From NCBI RefSeq assembly GCF_009857535.1, contig NZ_WWCS01000006.1:1-64000 (forward strand): a stretch of DNA of 64,000 nucleotides, read 5' to 3'. The position numbers and the translations under genes were made by a program. Positions 63,926 through 64,000 of the stretch are shown here, one piece after another. The notes beneath the pieces are model-generated. The model had not been told where the DNA came from. It did no database searches and worked only from the letters and a program-made list of their open reading frames with translations. Numbering within the stretch: the stretch's first letter is position 1; the number at the start of each line of letters is the position of its first letter. This DNA comes from Duganella margarita. Lineage in GTDB: Bacteria > Pseudomonadota > Gammaproteobacteria > Burkholderiales > Burkholderiaceae_D.

Positions 63926-63934
63926 TGCTATACT
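63926..63934 (+). promoter_or_regulatory. Extended -10 promoter element
   Basis: TGCTATACT is an extended -10 (TGn-TATACT) lying 50 bases before the start of the last gene. No good -35 is visible. Confidence 0.4.
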
Positions 63935-63983
63935 GAAAATGAAGACGCACAATGCTGGCACATCTCCACACTAAGAGAGGCTT

Positions 63984-64000
63984 ATGAGACTGCTCGCCCC
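63984..64000 (+). CDS. Start of a gene cut by the window edge
   Basis: ATG at 63984, preceded by an AGAGAGG ribosome site, opens a frame (MRLLA...) that runs off the right edge. Only five complete codons are visible, so nothing can be said about the product. Confidence 0.4.

Noticed and set aside
1..64000. CRISPR arrays, insertion sequences, prophage, tRNA or rRNA genes
   Set aside because: No regularly spaced repeats, transposase or integrase frames, or cloverleaf/rRNA-like sequence were seen.

Overview
This window is a GC-rich chromosome segment, probably from a betaproteobacterium of the Oxalobacteraceae (Duganella/Massilia/Janthinobacterium type). That placement is an inference from gene content: a NirK with a fused cytochrome c domain, a quinol-type NorB, NarK1-NarK2 with HemN and Dnr, a subclass B3 metallo-beta-lactamase, and an OsmC-YcaO fusion. 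Genes are densely packed, with many 1-35 bp overlaps. I see no rRNA, tRNA, CRISPR array, insertion sequence or prophage, and no gene-free gap over 300 bases.

Left part, about 0-22 kb. This is signalling and general accessory content. In order: the tail of a probable Hpt/hybrid kinase, a GGDEF-EAL protein coupled to a PhnD-like binding protein, a mono-heme cytochrome-like protein, an orphan protein, a MocR regulator, a B3 metallo-beta-lactamase, an OsmC-YcaO protein with an elaborate promoter and leader, an APC permease with a hybrid histidine kinase, an alpha/beta hydrolase, a beta-propeller sensor kinase with its LuxR-type regulator, an AEC transporter and an Aer-like chemoreceptor.

Middle part, about 22-55 kb. 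This is an anaerobic and denitrification island. A minus-strand operon (hemerythrin, DUF2249, 12-TM membrane protein, PaaX-like regulator) and a plus-strand operon for O2-independent ubiquinone synthesis (ubiUVT) diverge from one perfect FNR/Dnr site. Next come the anaerobic ribonucleotide reductase (nrdD in two pieces, plus nrdG) and norB-nirK-FGE-like-SCO, all on the minus strand. Divergent from these are narK1-narK2-hemN-dnr-carbonic anhydrase. After two small minus-strand genes comes an orphan NosL-like gene, then narGHJI-PPIase-moaA-narXL, a small HMA-like protein and nnrS. Together they import nitrate, reduce it through nitrite and NO to N2O, sense nitrate (NarXL) and probably NO (Dnr), and replace oxygen-dependent steps in ubiquinone, heme and deoxynucleotide synthesis. 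No nosZ lies in the window.

Right part, about 55-64 kb. It contains a three-subunit membrane FAD dehydrogenase (Tat small subunit, GMC flavoprotein, triheme cytochrome c), an alpha/beta hydrolase with a second AEC transporter, a DUF4892-OmpA-like lipoprotein-type or periplasmic protein, a small membrane protein, an MscS channel and the start of one more gene.

The most interesting signals are: (i) NrdD split so that the glycyl-radical motif sits in a separate 58-residue protein; (ii) TAG-type NarL-like heptamers in 7-2-7 arrangement, matched by changes in the NarL recognition helix; (iii) twin TTAAAG-N4-CTTTAA palindromes plus a terminator-like leader hairpin before osmC-ycaO; (iv) the translationally coupled hemerythrin-DUF2249-membrane protein-PaaX operon.
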